Positions 30,716 to 41,740 of a stretch of 50,407 nucleotides of DNA are shown here, in pieces. Both the position numbers and the translations under genes were made by a program. The notes under the pieces were generated by a model. That model did not search any database. It was not told where the DNA came from and saw only the letters and a program-made list of their open reading frames with translations. The DNA lies in assembly GCA_019828565.1 (NCBI GenBank), contig JAHDYR010000060.1:1-50407 (forward strand), given 5' to 3'. Origin of the DNA: Carpediemonas membranifera. Taxonomy: Eukaryota; Fornicata. Positions within the stretch are counted from its first letter, which is position 1. The number at the start of each line of letters is the position of its first letter.

Positions 30716-33256
30716 ATGGTTGCTCATATTGTGTTCGAGAGCCACATCGGTACAATATATGATGACCAGCCACGCTCAGTTGAGCGCATGAATTACCTTC
30801 TTGGCTGTACCTACTTCGCCATGGTCGGAATTGGCCTCAACTCCGCCAGAACAAGACCTCAGCGCGAGCAATTCTGCCAGCTCGTCCGCGAGATGGAGGA
30901 GGCGGACCTGATCTCCCAGCGCATTCACGACGCAAGGTTCTTCCGCCCTCCAGCAGACTCCCGTCCCTTCCAACGTGCCGCAACCGCACACGGAAATCAA
31001 CACCCTCCTCACCCCTGTCTTCGTACGGGACGATTACCGCACCCACGCCATCCAGGAGCGTGCTGTGCAGGACTACAACGACTCAGAGGAGCGCTCCGCC
31101 AACTTTTCTGAGATCATGGAGCTCACATCGATCCTGATGTACGTCCGCAATGGCTTCAACTCGACCCAAGAGCTCTTTAAGCTCATCAACAACATCTCCC
31201 GCCGGCTTGGAAAGCCGATCTCGAAGAACAAGACCGCGGAGGTGCTCATTAAGGACCTTGGCATTGACATGACCAGAATATCTGGTGTCTCAGAGGCCCT
31301 CACTGAGGAGGAGCGCGCCTTCGTCAAGCATCTCGTGCCGTGCAGGTCGGTCTCAGGCAATACAACATGGCGGCGTACCATGTCCGGCACGCAGTCGCGA
31401 CTTGAGCTCACGAACCGTTTGACTGTAGCCGACGGAGCCGAGCCGACTCCGTTTTTCGACCACGACCTCGTCGCCGACCACACTTGGGAGCGACCGACGC
31501 TCACCCTCCACTATGACAGCGAATCCGACGCTGTCCAGCACTACCAGTCCCTCAAAGGCAGTGTAGGTATCGCCCATCTGGGCAAGCGACTGAACAGCTC
31601 GACCTGGGACAAGGTGGAAACGGTGTGGTTCGATGGCGTGTACTATCTGCAGCAGGCAGTGCTTCACCCGGAGTGGCTCGAGTCTGACCAGACGAACTTC
31701 GAGCGTTGCTCTCGTGCCCTTCAGGACCCAGGCCATGTCGAGTTCCAACCACTAAAAACTACTCCTGTGGCTCGACGCATGGAAGGGACATACCGCAACG
31801 TTCAAGATCCGCATCTACGACCCGTCAGGCTTCACGTTCCCTAACCGCATCACTCCCCCCTTCCGACTCGTTGAGTGTCTTGCCGGTGAGAAGGAGCTGA
31901 CGGAGGAGGGAAACCTTCAACTCGTTGAGGAAGAAGTCGAGCGGATCTATCAAGCCCTCATACCGATCAGAGGAACTGACCAGGTCACCACCTTCGACCA
32001 AGTCATCGTCATGGGCGATCACGCGGCCATCAGGAAGCTGTCATCCGGCATCGAGGGTAATGGAGGGCACTATCCCCAGCCCTTCAACAGCATCCGTCGA
32101 GACCACAAGGCGCTGCACCCCATTCCGGCGCACTCTCGGGTCACCTTGCATGATTTGCTCGAGCAGAAGGCAGCGTTCCACGCCGTGCAGGCCGACCCCG
32201 ACCGTGTGCAGGACCCGAAAGAGGAGTATGGCAACTTCTCCGACAAGAGGGCCATCTTCGAGAACCGGCCAGAGCCCCGAGTCATCCACACGGAGCGAGT
32301 TGTCTTTTGTCCTCCGATCATGCACAACTCGCACCGCCTGCTCGAGCAAGTGGCACGGCTATGCGCCAGCTTCCCCGCTGATCGGAACGCAACTGCCGTA
32401 GACAAGCGCAAGCTCCAGCGCATGTCATCCAACCGCAGTATTGACCGCACTGTCGGGTGCAACGAGCAGTCTGCTGCCAGAGTTCGCATGGCGAACACCA
32501 CGAACGAGGATTACGAGGCTCTTCCTGAGTCCGTCCAAGATATTGTGCGACTCATTGGCTATCTCCAGGCTCTTTACTACTCAACCGAGCCTGTCACCGA
32601 CAGCAAAGTCGCATTCCACTTCTTGGCCGCGTCCATGTGCCACCTGTTCCACGTCATGCTCAGTCTGCAGGCACACCAGACAAAGCTGGCGTTGCTCCCT
32701 CCTGGGCAAGCAGACAAGGCGGAGAAGCCATGTGCCCAGACACTCTATGTCAACAGCAGGCTCACTGCCCAGCCTCTTCTTCACGATCATCTCCGCATTC
32801 CTCTTTTTTTACCTCCTCGAGGAGTTCTTTGAGAGAGAGTTCATCAAGAACCAGGAGGTCCGAGCCGAGTTGCACAGGTCGGCCATGATCGAGAAGCTGT
32901 GTTTGACCGAGCAGACCACCCTCATCTGCACGTTCTTAACGGGTATTCGCTCGTTCGGTCGCCAGGACTACTCAGTCCCCCCGCTGAACAGGCTTCGTCG
33001 TGTCCGAGTCCACCAATGCTGCAGACAAGCTCGCTCATGGTTCGCCATTCGCAGCCACATGGAGGCAAGGCACCAATTCCATGCCACGGCGGCGGTGGTG
33101 CGCCTCTTCCAGGAGCTCGTTGACGAGATGTGGCAGTACGTCAACGATTATACGGCTTTGGCATGGGACGAAGAGTCTGGGGTGATGGTTTGCGAGTTGG
33201 CAGACATGGGTGAGGAGCTTGTTTGCTGCATTTGCGGTCATGCACGCGCTGAGTAG
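30716..33256 (+). pseudogene. Gene a, large unknown protein of element B, several frameshifts
   Basis: From ATG 30716 (MVAHIVFESHIG) the coding potential runs about 840 codons through shifts near 30950, 31757 (A5 run) and 32815 (T7 run), and probably two more near 32995 and 33100. Most sit in homopolymers. Segments such as DQVIVMGDHAAIRKL and LPESVQDIVRLIGYLQALYY are clearly coding. The GDHAAIRKL...GGHYPQPF stretch loosely recalls RNase-H-fold transposase-like proteins, but I cannot identify catalytic residues. As the largest gene it is the first candidate for a transposase (inference). The C-terminus has CCICG. GAGTAAAGG follows the stop. Confidence 0.5.
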
Positions 33257-33307
33257 TGAGTAAAGGAGTTTTATTGGTCAGTACATCCCATTTGGTGTGT
33301 TTCCCCC

Positions 33308-33337
33308 AACTACCAATTTTTTTCAACATTGGTAGTT
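33308..33337. promoter_or_regulatory. T-tract-loop hairpin upstream of gene b
   Basis: Arms AACTACCAAT (33308-33317) and ATTGGTAGTT (33328-33337), loop TTTTTTCAAC, 41 bp before the start codon. The same arm core AACTACCA/TGGTAGTT precedes gene f at 42697-42731, with the loop inverted. TTTCACA motifs and GGTGAAAAAC follow. Confidence 0.65.
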
Positions 33338-33547
33338 TCACAATTTTCACATTACGTCACTTGTTTGGTGAAAAACAATGGAAACGCCACTTCCGACATG
33401 GCTGACGATGAATTTATCGCAACACAAGGCCTATATTCAATATGTCAAGCTTTCAGACAAGTCTGAGCTCTTGCCGTCTGTCAGGGCCTTCTTCAACAGA
33501 GATCTGGCGACTTCGAACCTCGACTGTCTGAACTACTCATTCGTCAT

Positions 33548-33582
33548 GTATGTCAGACCCACTACACTTCTTGTTAACACAG
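33548..33582 (+). other. 35-nt intron in gene b
   Basis: GTATGT...TTAACACAG, phase 2. Splicing joins LNYSFV to ILIAIRGVEMDN; position and phase match the 29-nt intron of b'. Confidence 0.7.
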
Positions 33583-34809
33583 TCTCATCGCAATTCGTGG
33601 GGTTGAGATGGACAACATCAAGGCTGCATGCCTTCTCTTCCGCGAGTCGTACAGGGAGGGGCAGACCCTGAGCGGACAACTGCACCAGGAGCGGTTTGTC
33701 ATCGGCTTACGGACAGCCGTCTCCTGCAGAGGTCTTGGGTTCGCGAGGGTGCTTCTTAGCATCATACTGTTAAAAACGGGGTTTCGATGCCTGAGGAAAT
33801 CATGAGGAAGTGAAAATGGCGATATCCGAAACTAGAACCCCTGAAGCCGATTTAAATACTACAGCAGGTGCTTTATAGATGAATAACGCATATCTTACAT
33901 CGTTGTCGAGCATTACTTTGCTCATCGGCGAGTAAATAGGGAAACGCATTTTATGTAGTTGGTGAAAAGTGGTCGTCATGACAAGCTGGTCTGTAAGCAA
34001 GCTCAGTACTACTGTTTATACATCCTCTCTTGGTTTCAGCTCTCAGCGATGTCTCAGTCGCTGGGTTCTATTGATTCAATCACACGATCTCGGGATTGGT
34101 GAGGTGCAATCTCTAACTGAACATACTGGGGTGCTATATGACCTTCATACAGCACCCTTCTATGCTCGGTTAGTGATTGCACCTCATCAATGTTGAGATA
34201 TAAAAAATGTGGTACCATATCTCGTCGATGACAACATTGCAGAACATTTCGCCAACAGTAGATGTGTATCATAGCCTATAAGGGCTAATGGTATGCTTCA
34301 TCATTATCGACGCCGGCGAAGGTGCCCAAAGACGTTGTGAAAGGGGAGCTTTCTCAAATCCTCTTCTGTGTGAAACTGAACTCCTCAGGGGATGCAGATT
34401 GCAAAACCCTTTACCATTTTCCTCTAGCTGCTCTCGTTGGCGAGGTAGCCTTTTCTTACACCTTCACTTTCGCGATCTAGGTCAATATTGACCGTGAAAT
34501 TCAGATTCAACTTTTTGTGCAAGCTCAGAACTCGACAACGAGACTAGCTATCAGCAGTCTAACTTCAGGAGGTGTTATAGATCCTTGTTACAGGCATTTC
34601 TGCCGCTTTTCAGCTCCAAGATGTCGCAATCGCAGTAATCGCGTTTCGTGAAAATTCCGTGAAATGTGAAAATGTGAAATTTCACAGTTCGTAATCGCTA
34701 ATGTGATGATCATGCCGCTGGTGGTTTGCACTGGGTACTTTATTAGACACTATACACATCCCCTGAACACCTCAGAATGTTGTTCTGCAGCACACAAACT
34801 TCAAACTCA

Positions 34810-34842
34810 TTTGTGCCACTTTTTTTTTCTTGGTGGCACAAA
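34810..34842. promoter_or_regulatory. T9-loop hairpin inside the nested element
   Basis: Arms TTTGTGCCAC / GTGGCACAAA, 10 bp perfect, loop of nine T then CTTG. It has the GTGCCA arm of A-type elements even though it sits within B. Upstream, at about 34647-34686, are four TGTGAAA-type motifs. Confidence 0.65.
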
Positions 34843-35654
34843 ATGGTCTCGGGAGAAAAACATCAAAAAAAGTAACTTTGTACCTCTCGCACCTGTATCA
34901 TGGCAGGAGGTCAGAGACACCATCGAAAAATTGTTTTTCGCATTAAATACAATTTTAGGTCGATTGGTGTTCGGTCATGGACAGGTCCGGTATCCCATTA
35001 TCCCACAGCCGATAGACGCGGGTAACTGCCCAAGCTCGTGAATGACCATTTTCGCCACTCTCCACCCGGCCTGGGCGCTACCTCATCCGCTGAATGATGA
35101 CCAGAAGGACTCTAGAGCGCATTAGACCTCCAACTTGCATTCAACGCGCTTCCTATCACAATGGCACCCGCCATAGAGCATAGAGTTATGACCTCAAAAG
35201 TTCATACCTGTGGACTTTATGAGACTTGTGTCTTCTCCGGTGACCTTGCGTGTGATTTAGCGGGGGTGTGAGTGTTCCCCACAAGTGCTGGTCTGCCTCT
35301 TCTGCGTCCGCATTTATCACGGTCCTTGCACTGCACATCCCTAAGTCCCTATATCGCTAATTGGGGTAGCAGGGGAGGCAGTGAGTCTCATACACCAGCG
35401 AATATTATGACATTCTGAGAAGTTCCATTTGTTTCACCTGGCTGGGGTCAGTTCTTAGCGCTTTGACAGGCAGCCTGGAATTCGCTGTTCCCAATTCTTG
35501 TTCCTGCTCATGCCCCGAGACCCTTTGTTGCTGTCACATGCACAGATGGGCCAGGATTTATCAGTTCTTGTTGTGCACTTTAAGGATCGCAACGAGTGAA
35601 ACGAACAACAAGTGTTACCGACTATCGAATAACGCTATTCCAACGGCACAGAAC

Positions 35655-35972
35655 GGGTTTATAGCATGCATATGAGCCATTCTGGTGTCTTCTTCATCAA
35701 CAACCAACATCAAGTCAGCTAAATGGAGTTTGTGAAAGAACTTCCATCCAGATACATCGAGAACGAAAATGAAGCATATAACCAACATCAACAACCTAAT
35801 AGAAGGCTGCATGCAGCGTAGAGACTCTCCTAGTCGATTCTTCATTTTCAAAAGCATCGATCTCCACGTCAGGATGAACCTGTGCGCCCAAAAGCTCAGA
35901 GATGCCGTTATAGATGATATAACGACGTCTCTGAGATTTTCAGCGATGTCAGTTTCTGGCCACCTCCAAGTT
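35655..35972. repeat. Conserved c-d intergenic block, copy 2 (nested element)
   Basis: Copy of 2354-2675 and 38940-39258. It is followed by the GTCCTCAGAGGACAC hairpin (36001-36015 / 36032-36046), which is shared with the B copy but not with the A copy. Confidence 0.8.
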
Positions 35973-36714
35973 CTGGATAAGCTACAATCCTGTCAATGTT
36001 GTCCTCAGAGGACACTAAAAAATTTTAATCTGTGTCCTCTGAGGACCAAATTGACAAAATCGAAAATGGAGCGATGAGATGCCCATCGAAAAACGGCCAA
36101 AACAGCGCAGGTGCAGAATGAGCTGAAAATCGGCCAAGGGGTAGCTCTTGGGTCTTTATGGCTGCTGCGAGGTGTTTACATATCGTTCGAGTCTATTTAC
36201 CGAGATATACGTAAAGCAAAATTAGAGTTCAGACTACTTCTGCCTGAAAAGCAGTATGGCGGGTCCTTAGACTGTGCTGACCCGGGCCCAGCAATTTTAC
36301 GATAATGAATTGGCGTATTTAGGTTGATATACGTAAACAAAAAAATACATGGGGCGCACTTCAAGGTAAACACAGTACAAGTTCAATCACACCACATCAA
36401 ATGGTTTAGGAGATGGTTTGGGAGACATTTAGTCTCATGAGTCGTGGTGCATCCCTCCCATCTTCCTGTCTCGACATAATATCAATCCGAGGACTAATGT
36501 TGGAGTCACGTCAACAATACTCTCATGTTCAATAAGACGTTCTTGGCTATTTAATGCTTCTCTGCGTCGACTATGCGTATTCAATCGCGAGATTGGGCTT
36601 TCTGTTTAACATTATGGCGCGACTGGAAAGATTAGATTGATCTGACACACTCGAATAGCTTTCAAAGAGTCAGAGAGGACAATTTGTAGTGATCTTAGCC
36701 ATTGCTGAGTTATA

Positions 36715-37130
36715 TTCAGTCACCTATCCGTTCGGTTCAGAGCGGAAAATAAAATTGTGAGACTTAAAGTCGCATTGAACAACTCCGTGGTCATGTATAA
36801 AGAATTTAGCCTGCATTAGATGACTAATATAACTGAGTTGGACACCAGGATTGACCTAACAGACGTTGGAGACGACAGTGCGGTCGACAGGAGGAGTATC
36901 CAGGCTGAGACACGGTCGACAACGACTACATCGGTGACAGGGAGGACATATGGATAGTATTTGAGCATGTGAGTAAGCGTGAAGTTCTGATCAGGATGAT
37001 GCGAGGGTGGGTCATAAACATTGATGAGATCCTACCACTTTCGAGGCCCAAAGTCGCTCAAGTATTGCTTACTGTTACCTGCAGAGTAGCCCTGTATTGT
37101 TCAGTGCCTTTCAATCAAGCTCAAACACCA
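36715..37130 (-). pseudogene. Decayed kinase j remnant
   Basis: Patches such as GAACAACTCCGTGGTCATG and CAGGGAGGACAT match kinase j DNA (about 9970-10180) in order and orientation, with many substitutions and stops. The start region next to CACCATGCACAGGTAGC is conserved. Confidence 0.7.
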
Positions 37131-38096
37131 TGCACAGGTAGCTGTGCGAAATTCGGTCTTAAAGTGCATTTTGCGACAGCTACCTGTGCGTCGCTACGAG
37201 GGAAGCAGCAGCGGAAATAAAGACAGGAATACCTTATAAATAGCATTTATCGACAACATCAGTGATTCTCTTGGCGAAAAGTGGTCTCAGTGCAGAGAAG
37301 CATTTCGTGAAAATGTGTGAAAAATGCAGAAGCTCACAGATGCATGGAAAGCATGTATAGTGATGTCCTGTACATCCAGGGGTGTTCAGTGCCATCTCTT
37401 TCGTGTTCTTGCGCCTTGTGAAAATGGTGAAAAGATTTCACTGAATCTAATGTTTTCACCATTTTTTTTCGTGAAAACGGACTTCCTCATGATTTCCTCA
37501 GGCATCGAAACCCCGTTTTTAACAGTATGATAGCATCTGCCGAAGAACTCGTCCGACTGCAGTGCGACAAGCGACTCCAGGACATGTATGCGTCCTTTGG
37601 CCTCAAGGAGTCATCGGACCCGTCGCAGGTCGAGCAGCTGGTGGACACGGGGGGCAACCCACTTGCCATTGTCACGATGGAGGGCACGATGGGTCCCAAC
37701 AAGTGGACCAACCTCGGCAAGAGCCTGACAGAGTGCTGTGGGATGATAATGCAAGGCTCTACGTTGATCCGCGTGACCAACCATGGTAATAGACTTGATC
37801 AGCACGCTCATGGGATGCCTGCTTCCGACAAGAGGAGTGTTGACTCGTTCGTGGAACGCACCCGTGTGTCCGTGCGCCGTGAACGTGCGGCAAAACGGCC
37901 TAACGTCACCCGCATCAGGCAGAAGTTGATGATTATCCGCCATTACAACCTTCGTTCTTTCACGCTGGTCAAAGAGATCAAGGAAACGAGGACCGAGATG
38001 CGTAAGGAGAAGAAAGCCAACTTCTGGGACAGTGAATGGAATATTTCCGTTGAGGATGACGAAGAAGTGTAAATGAAATGAAAATAAAACAAGAAT

Positions 38097-38858
38097 TTAT
38101 AGCTCCTGTGCCGAACACTCTAAGTAGTAATTCATGATGGCTTGGTATACCTTGCGACGCAGCGCATCACGCGATTCTGCCTCAGCACGTTCCGCATTCC
38201 GCTTGGCAATGACAGAAGTGAGCTGACTGAGTGTCTTAGCCTCCTTCTTCAGAACTCTGGTGGGTCTGGCGAAGATGAGATCCGCGTCGCGGTCACGGCA
38301 AGGCTTGCTCAGGACGAGCTTGACGTCATCGACCGTCACACCGCACGATGAAGCAGCGAAGGCATGGACCTTAGCCCGGTAGGCGATGGGAATGCGGTGA
38401 AAGGCATCATCCATCTCGCGGACAGTCGCGATGAGTGGGTCGTCCGTGTCCAGCTCATCTGTCTGGGCGTCAAGACTGAGGAGAGCCTTGAAGCGGTGAC
38501 GCTTGTCCTCATCACCGCCTCCCTGCCACTTGCGGCTGATCTCTTCGACCGACTGGAGATTGCCGTAGAGCTTGTCCTTCTTCAAGGAGGCTACTTTCAT
38601 CTTAGGGACCTCGGCGGCAAACTTCTGGCTGAAGTCGACAACCCATCCGTTTGCGCGGGTAATATCGTCATTATTAAGGAGGAAATTGCTGATAAAGGTC
38701 TGAACGATCTCGATGGGCGTCTTGTGAGCTTTTCGGGCTGTTTTCGTGGACTTGTTGGACTTGCTCTGGCTCTTTTGCTGCGCTTTCTTGCCAAGAGCCA
38801 TTCTCCTCTCCTTTTGAGCTTCAGTGGCCTGTATATTGCCTTGTTTACTTCTTGCCAT
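38097..38858 (-). CDS. Gene c, basic protein starting MARSKQ
   Basis: 253 aa, intact. The N-terminal about 50 residues are very basic (KKAQQKSQSKSNKSTKTARK). Then comes a helical region (IVQTFISNFLLN) and an acidic-to-basic C-terminal helix RDALRRKVYQAIMNYY. No known domain recognised. The tail looks like a nuclear or chromatin-binding tail, and the first residues resemble histone H3 (ARTKQ). Its upstream gap carries TGTGAAAATGTGAAA on the plus strand (about 38880). Confidence 0.65.
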   Translation of the reverse strand: MARSKQGNIQATEAQKERRMALGKKAQQKSQSKSNKSTKTARKAHKTPIEIVQTFISNFLLNNDDITRANGWVVDFSQKFAAEVPKMKVASLKKDKLYGNLQSVEEISRKWQGGGDEDKRHRFKALLSLDAQTDELDTDDPLIATVREMDDAFHRIPIAYRAKVHAFAASSCGVTVDDVKLVLSKPCRDRDADLIFARPTRVLKKEAKTLSQLTSVIAKRNAERAEAESRDALRRKVYQAIMNYYLECSAQEL

Positions 38859-38939
38859 CGTTGTTTCCTTAAAATGCGTGTGAAAATGTGAAATGAACTG
38901 TGACTCTCGACATTGCTGCGCAGCTATGGTATTCCAACG

Positions 38940-39258
38940 GCACAGAACGGGTTTATAGCATGCATATGATCCATTCTGGTGCCTTTATCCTCTATAACCA
39001 ACATAAGTCCATCAAAATGAATCTTGCAACAGAGTACTCATCCACACGCATCGAGAACGAAAAATAAGCATATAACCAACATCAACAACCTAATAGAAGG
39101 CTGCATGCAAGCGTAGAGCTCTCCTAGTCAATTCTTCATTTTCACCACCATCGATCTCCACGTCAGGATGAAACCGTGCGCCCAAAAGCTCAGAGATGCC
39201 GTTATAGATGATATAACGACGTCTCTGAGCTTTTCAGCGATTTCAGTTTCTGGCCATG
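38940..39258. repeat. Conserved c-d intergenic block, copy 3 (element B)
   Basis: See 2354-2675. It includes the palindrome 39184-39234 and is followed by the hairpin GTCCTCAGAGGACAC (39285-39299 / 39315-39329). The remainder to 39538 matches the nested element up to about 39447. Confidence 0.8.
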
Positions 39259-39538
39259 GATAAGCTACAAATCCTGTCAATGTTGTCCTCAGAGGACACT
39301 GAAAAATTTAATCTGTGTCCTCTGAGGACCAAATTGACAAAATCGAAAAATGGAGCGATGAGATGCCCATCGAAAAACGGCCAAAACAGCGCAGGTGCAG
39401 AATGAGCTGAAAATCGGCCAAGGGGTAGCTCTTGGGTCTTTATGGCTGATCGGAGGTATTTAAATGACAGCTGGCAATATTTATTGAGATAAAACGTATT
39501 TCATTTTTCGAGAAAGTCTTCTGAGGACCAAATTGACA

Positions 39539-41715
39539 ATGGTTAACGAAGACATCATCTCTCTCGGCAAACTGAAGGAGACAATGCTTGCTCCTGACGA
39601 TTCTGGTATGTCACTTTCATTTTCACGGTCCTATTTACACAGATGATTCATTCCGTGCATACGACGCCCTTTCGTCCACAAAGAGCCGTATAACCTGGCT
39701 GCAAGATCACGGCATCGTCTCTGATGACCCTCTGTTCTTCGTTTGCGTCCGTCTGATCAGCATTCGTACGATCAACGTTGTTTTCGGGTTCCCGTTGAAG
39801 CGCACTTTAAGCCAGCACGTTCACGACTATGGAGTTGCCAAACTACGCGCGATATGTGACGCAACTAACCGCAACTACCTCTGCGAGGTCGACTTTGACT
39901 CTCCCGACACAATTGAGGCATTCCGACGGAAGTTTTGTGACCACTTCACCGCCAAATCTGTTCATAAGGCTCTAGTCGGCGTCGACTCGCTCCCTGTTGA
40001 GAAGCAGGTTGAGATTTACCGCGCATTCCACCTTGTGTTGCGCCACAAGGACTCGAAGAAACTCGATTCTCGTGTTCCGGCAGGCCAATTTGGCCAGTTT
40101 ATCGCCCACGCCCAGCTCAGCAAGAAGCTGTCCTTCGCTGGCTCAGAGAAGCTGGCCGAGGAGTTGGCTAAGATCGGTTCGCTCGATCCGTCAGCTCCTC
40201 TGAAGAGGAAGATCGCTCGTCTTGAGAAGGAGCTCGCCTCATCGACTGCTGCTCTGATGAAGGTCCAAGAGGAGTTAGTCCGGGCCCAGGATCGCTCAGC
40301 AGCAGCCACCAAGCCTTCTTCCGTCGTTGCTGCCCCTCAGCCGCTTCCGGTTGTCGACGCAGAGTCCACGACACACGATGAATTTTCCGACACTGACGAG
40401 TCCGAGTCCGATGGCCACTCTGAACCGGCCGCCATGCAGGGTGACGGCGTTCCTTTGCCACAGTCTGATCAAGACGTCGACGTAGAGTCCGATGTGGACG
40501 ACACAGACACCGTTGGTTCTCTCCTTCAGCAGCTAGACGACACCATTGCAGGCCTTGATGATGTCCCTGAGTCTGTGCGCTTGTTGGAGCAGTACGAGCC
40601 CTTGATAAAACGGCTTGCTGAGGAGAGGGAGGCGAGGGAGGCGCTTGAACAGGCTAACAGAGAGTCTGAGGAGTCCCAGAAGAGACTTGAAGCTGAGTTA
40701 GGTCAGCAGAAGGCCGAGGATCAGGCGATCCATCAGTTTACTCAAGCAGAGTTGGCACGCGCGAGTGAGGCTGGGCTTGAAGCGCTCGCCGATGAACTCG
40801 AGGACAACTGGGCTGAGCTTGTCAGGCGCGCCGAGGAGGCAACAGTGGAGCTTGACCGCTACGTTCCTCTCGCTGCCTTGATGGTACTGTTCCAGAGGAA
40901 CAATGTGACTGGAGCCTTATGGACTCGGATCAATAGCACCATGATGAGGTACGGGGGCCAGAAGTTCATAACGGTCCCACCTCTCGACCTCGGTCTGTCG
41001 CCAGAGATGAAGGCTATCATCAAACAGCACTCTCCGACGCCTGCCAATGTTCCCCCCTATGCAGATATACTTACGGAGCGACGTTGATAGGCAGAAGTAC
41101 ATCGACGTGGAGTACGACAAGGTAGGCGAGCGAGTTCTCAAAGATCGTAAGAGTTGGCGGAAGATTGCAGTCAACCCGGATGGATTGTGCATCGGCTACT
41201 GCCTGCAGAAGGTTGAGAATGGCGAGTTCGACAAGAAGTTTGCGGCAGAGGAAGTGGCAGCAGTGAGGGAGGAGGTGCGCGCCTGGGGATTCTCCGATGC
41301 TGGCGAGAGGCTGAGGCTTGAGACGTCTAACGTGTTCGTGCCCACCCTGATGTTCGACGATGCCACTGATTGGTACAGCAACTTTGGTGTCATGGCCTGG
41401 TCAGCTCTGAAGAGCAAGACTGTAGTCGTTATCTGGGTCAAGATGTTGACGTACCATGACAAGTATATTGTGCGGATGCATTTGACGGAAGTTTATGAGT
41501 CCGGCATGGTCCGGCGTGGATCTGATGAAGATGTGGCTGCGGCGCAAGCTATTGTGGTCGTCAAGGATGAGCATGCGACGCTATTTGTCCGCAAACGTTC
41601 AAAGGGTGGTAAGAGAAAGGCTCATACGACTTATATCAAGCGCAAGGCAGTCGATAAGGATCGCGAAAAGAGAGTTGTTGATGCCGAGGACGTTAAGCGT
41701 GGAGTTCCCGAGTAA
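39539..41715 (+). pseudogene. Gene d, coiled coil plus OTU-like protease domain (one intron, one frameshift)
   Basis: Exon 1, 39539-39605 (MVNEDIISLGKL); intron 39606-39642; exon 2 to 41715. An extra C in the C6 run near 41050 separates the coiled-coil frame (ends 41087) from the OTU-like frame. The coiled coil spans roughly residues 200-450, with an acidic stretch FSDTDESESDGHS. The OTU-like domain has NPDGLCIGYCL (Asp-Gly-x-Cys) and DEHATLFVRKR (His), as expected for OTU cysteine proteases. The C-terminus is Lys-rich. It is convergent with e (25 bp). If the extra C is an error, the gene is intact at about 710 aa. Confidence 0.65.
39606..39642 (+). other. 37-nt intron in gene d
   Basis: GTATGT...TTTACACAG, phase 1. 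It joins the upstream ATG exon (ending LAPDDS) to DDSFRAYDAL in the long frame. Confidence 0.65.
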
Positions 41716-41740
41716 AAAAGAGATGTTTTGACATTTTAAT

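Larger units (their letters stand above)
33763..37529. mobile_element. Nested non-autonomous A-type element (3.77 kb)
   Basis: Perfect 49-bp TIRs (33763-33811, 37481-37529), flanked by AT on both sides (33761-33762, 37530-37531). The terminus is the same as that of element A. The inside has no intact gene. It contains a left arm related to that of B, a copy of the c-d intergenic block (35655-35972), a segment matching 2866-3045 (36170-36335), a kinase remnant and a 414-bp right end nearly identical to 10331-10744. It is best read as an internally deleted derivative of an A-like parent. Confidence 0.85.
33378..38072 (+). pseudogene. Gene b, unknown protein, split by a nested element
   Basis: Exon 1, 33378-33547 (METPLPTWLTMN); a 35-nt intron; then coding to 33760, where the nested element enters; coding resumes after 37529 and ends at 38072. 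Removing the nested element and one AT restores a continuous frame that aligns with b' (ILLAVASAG versus VLLSIASAE across the join). The C-terminus KANFWDSEWNIS is shared with b'. No domain recognised. It is convergent with c (24 bp). Confidence 0.65.

Noticed and set aside
30716-33256. Calling gene a a transposase
   Set aside because: No DDE/D or other catalytic set could be placed across the frame breaks; kept as unknown.
33757-37535. A 5-bp TAGCA target duplication for the nested element
   Set aside because: TAGCA does repeat at the edges, but removing it breaks the frame; an AT duplication restores a frame that aligns with b'.
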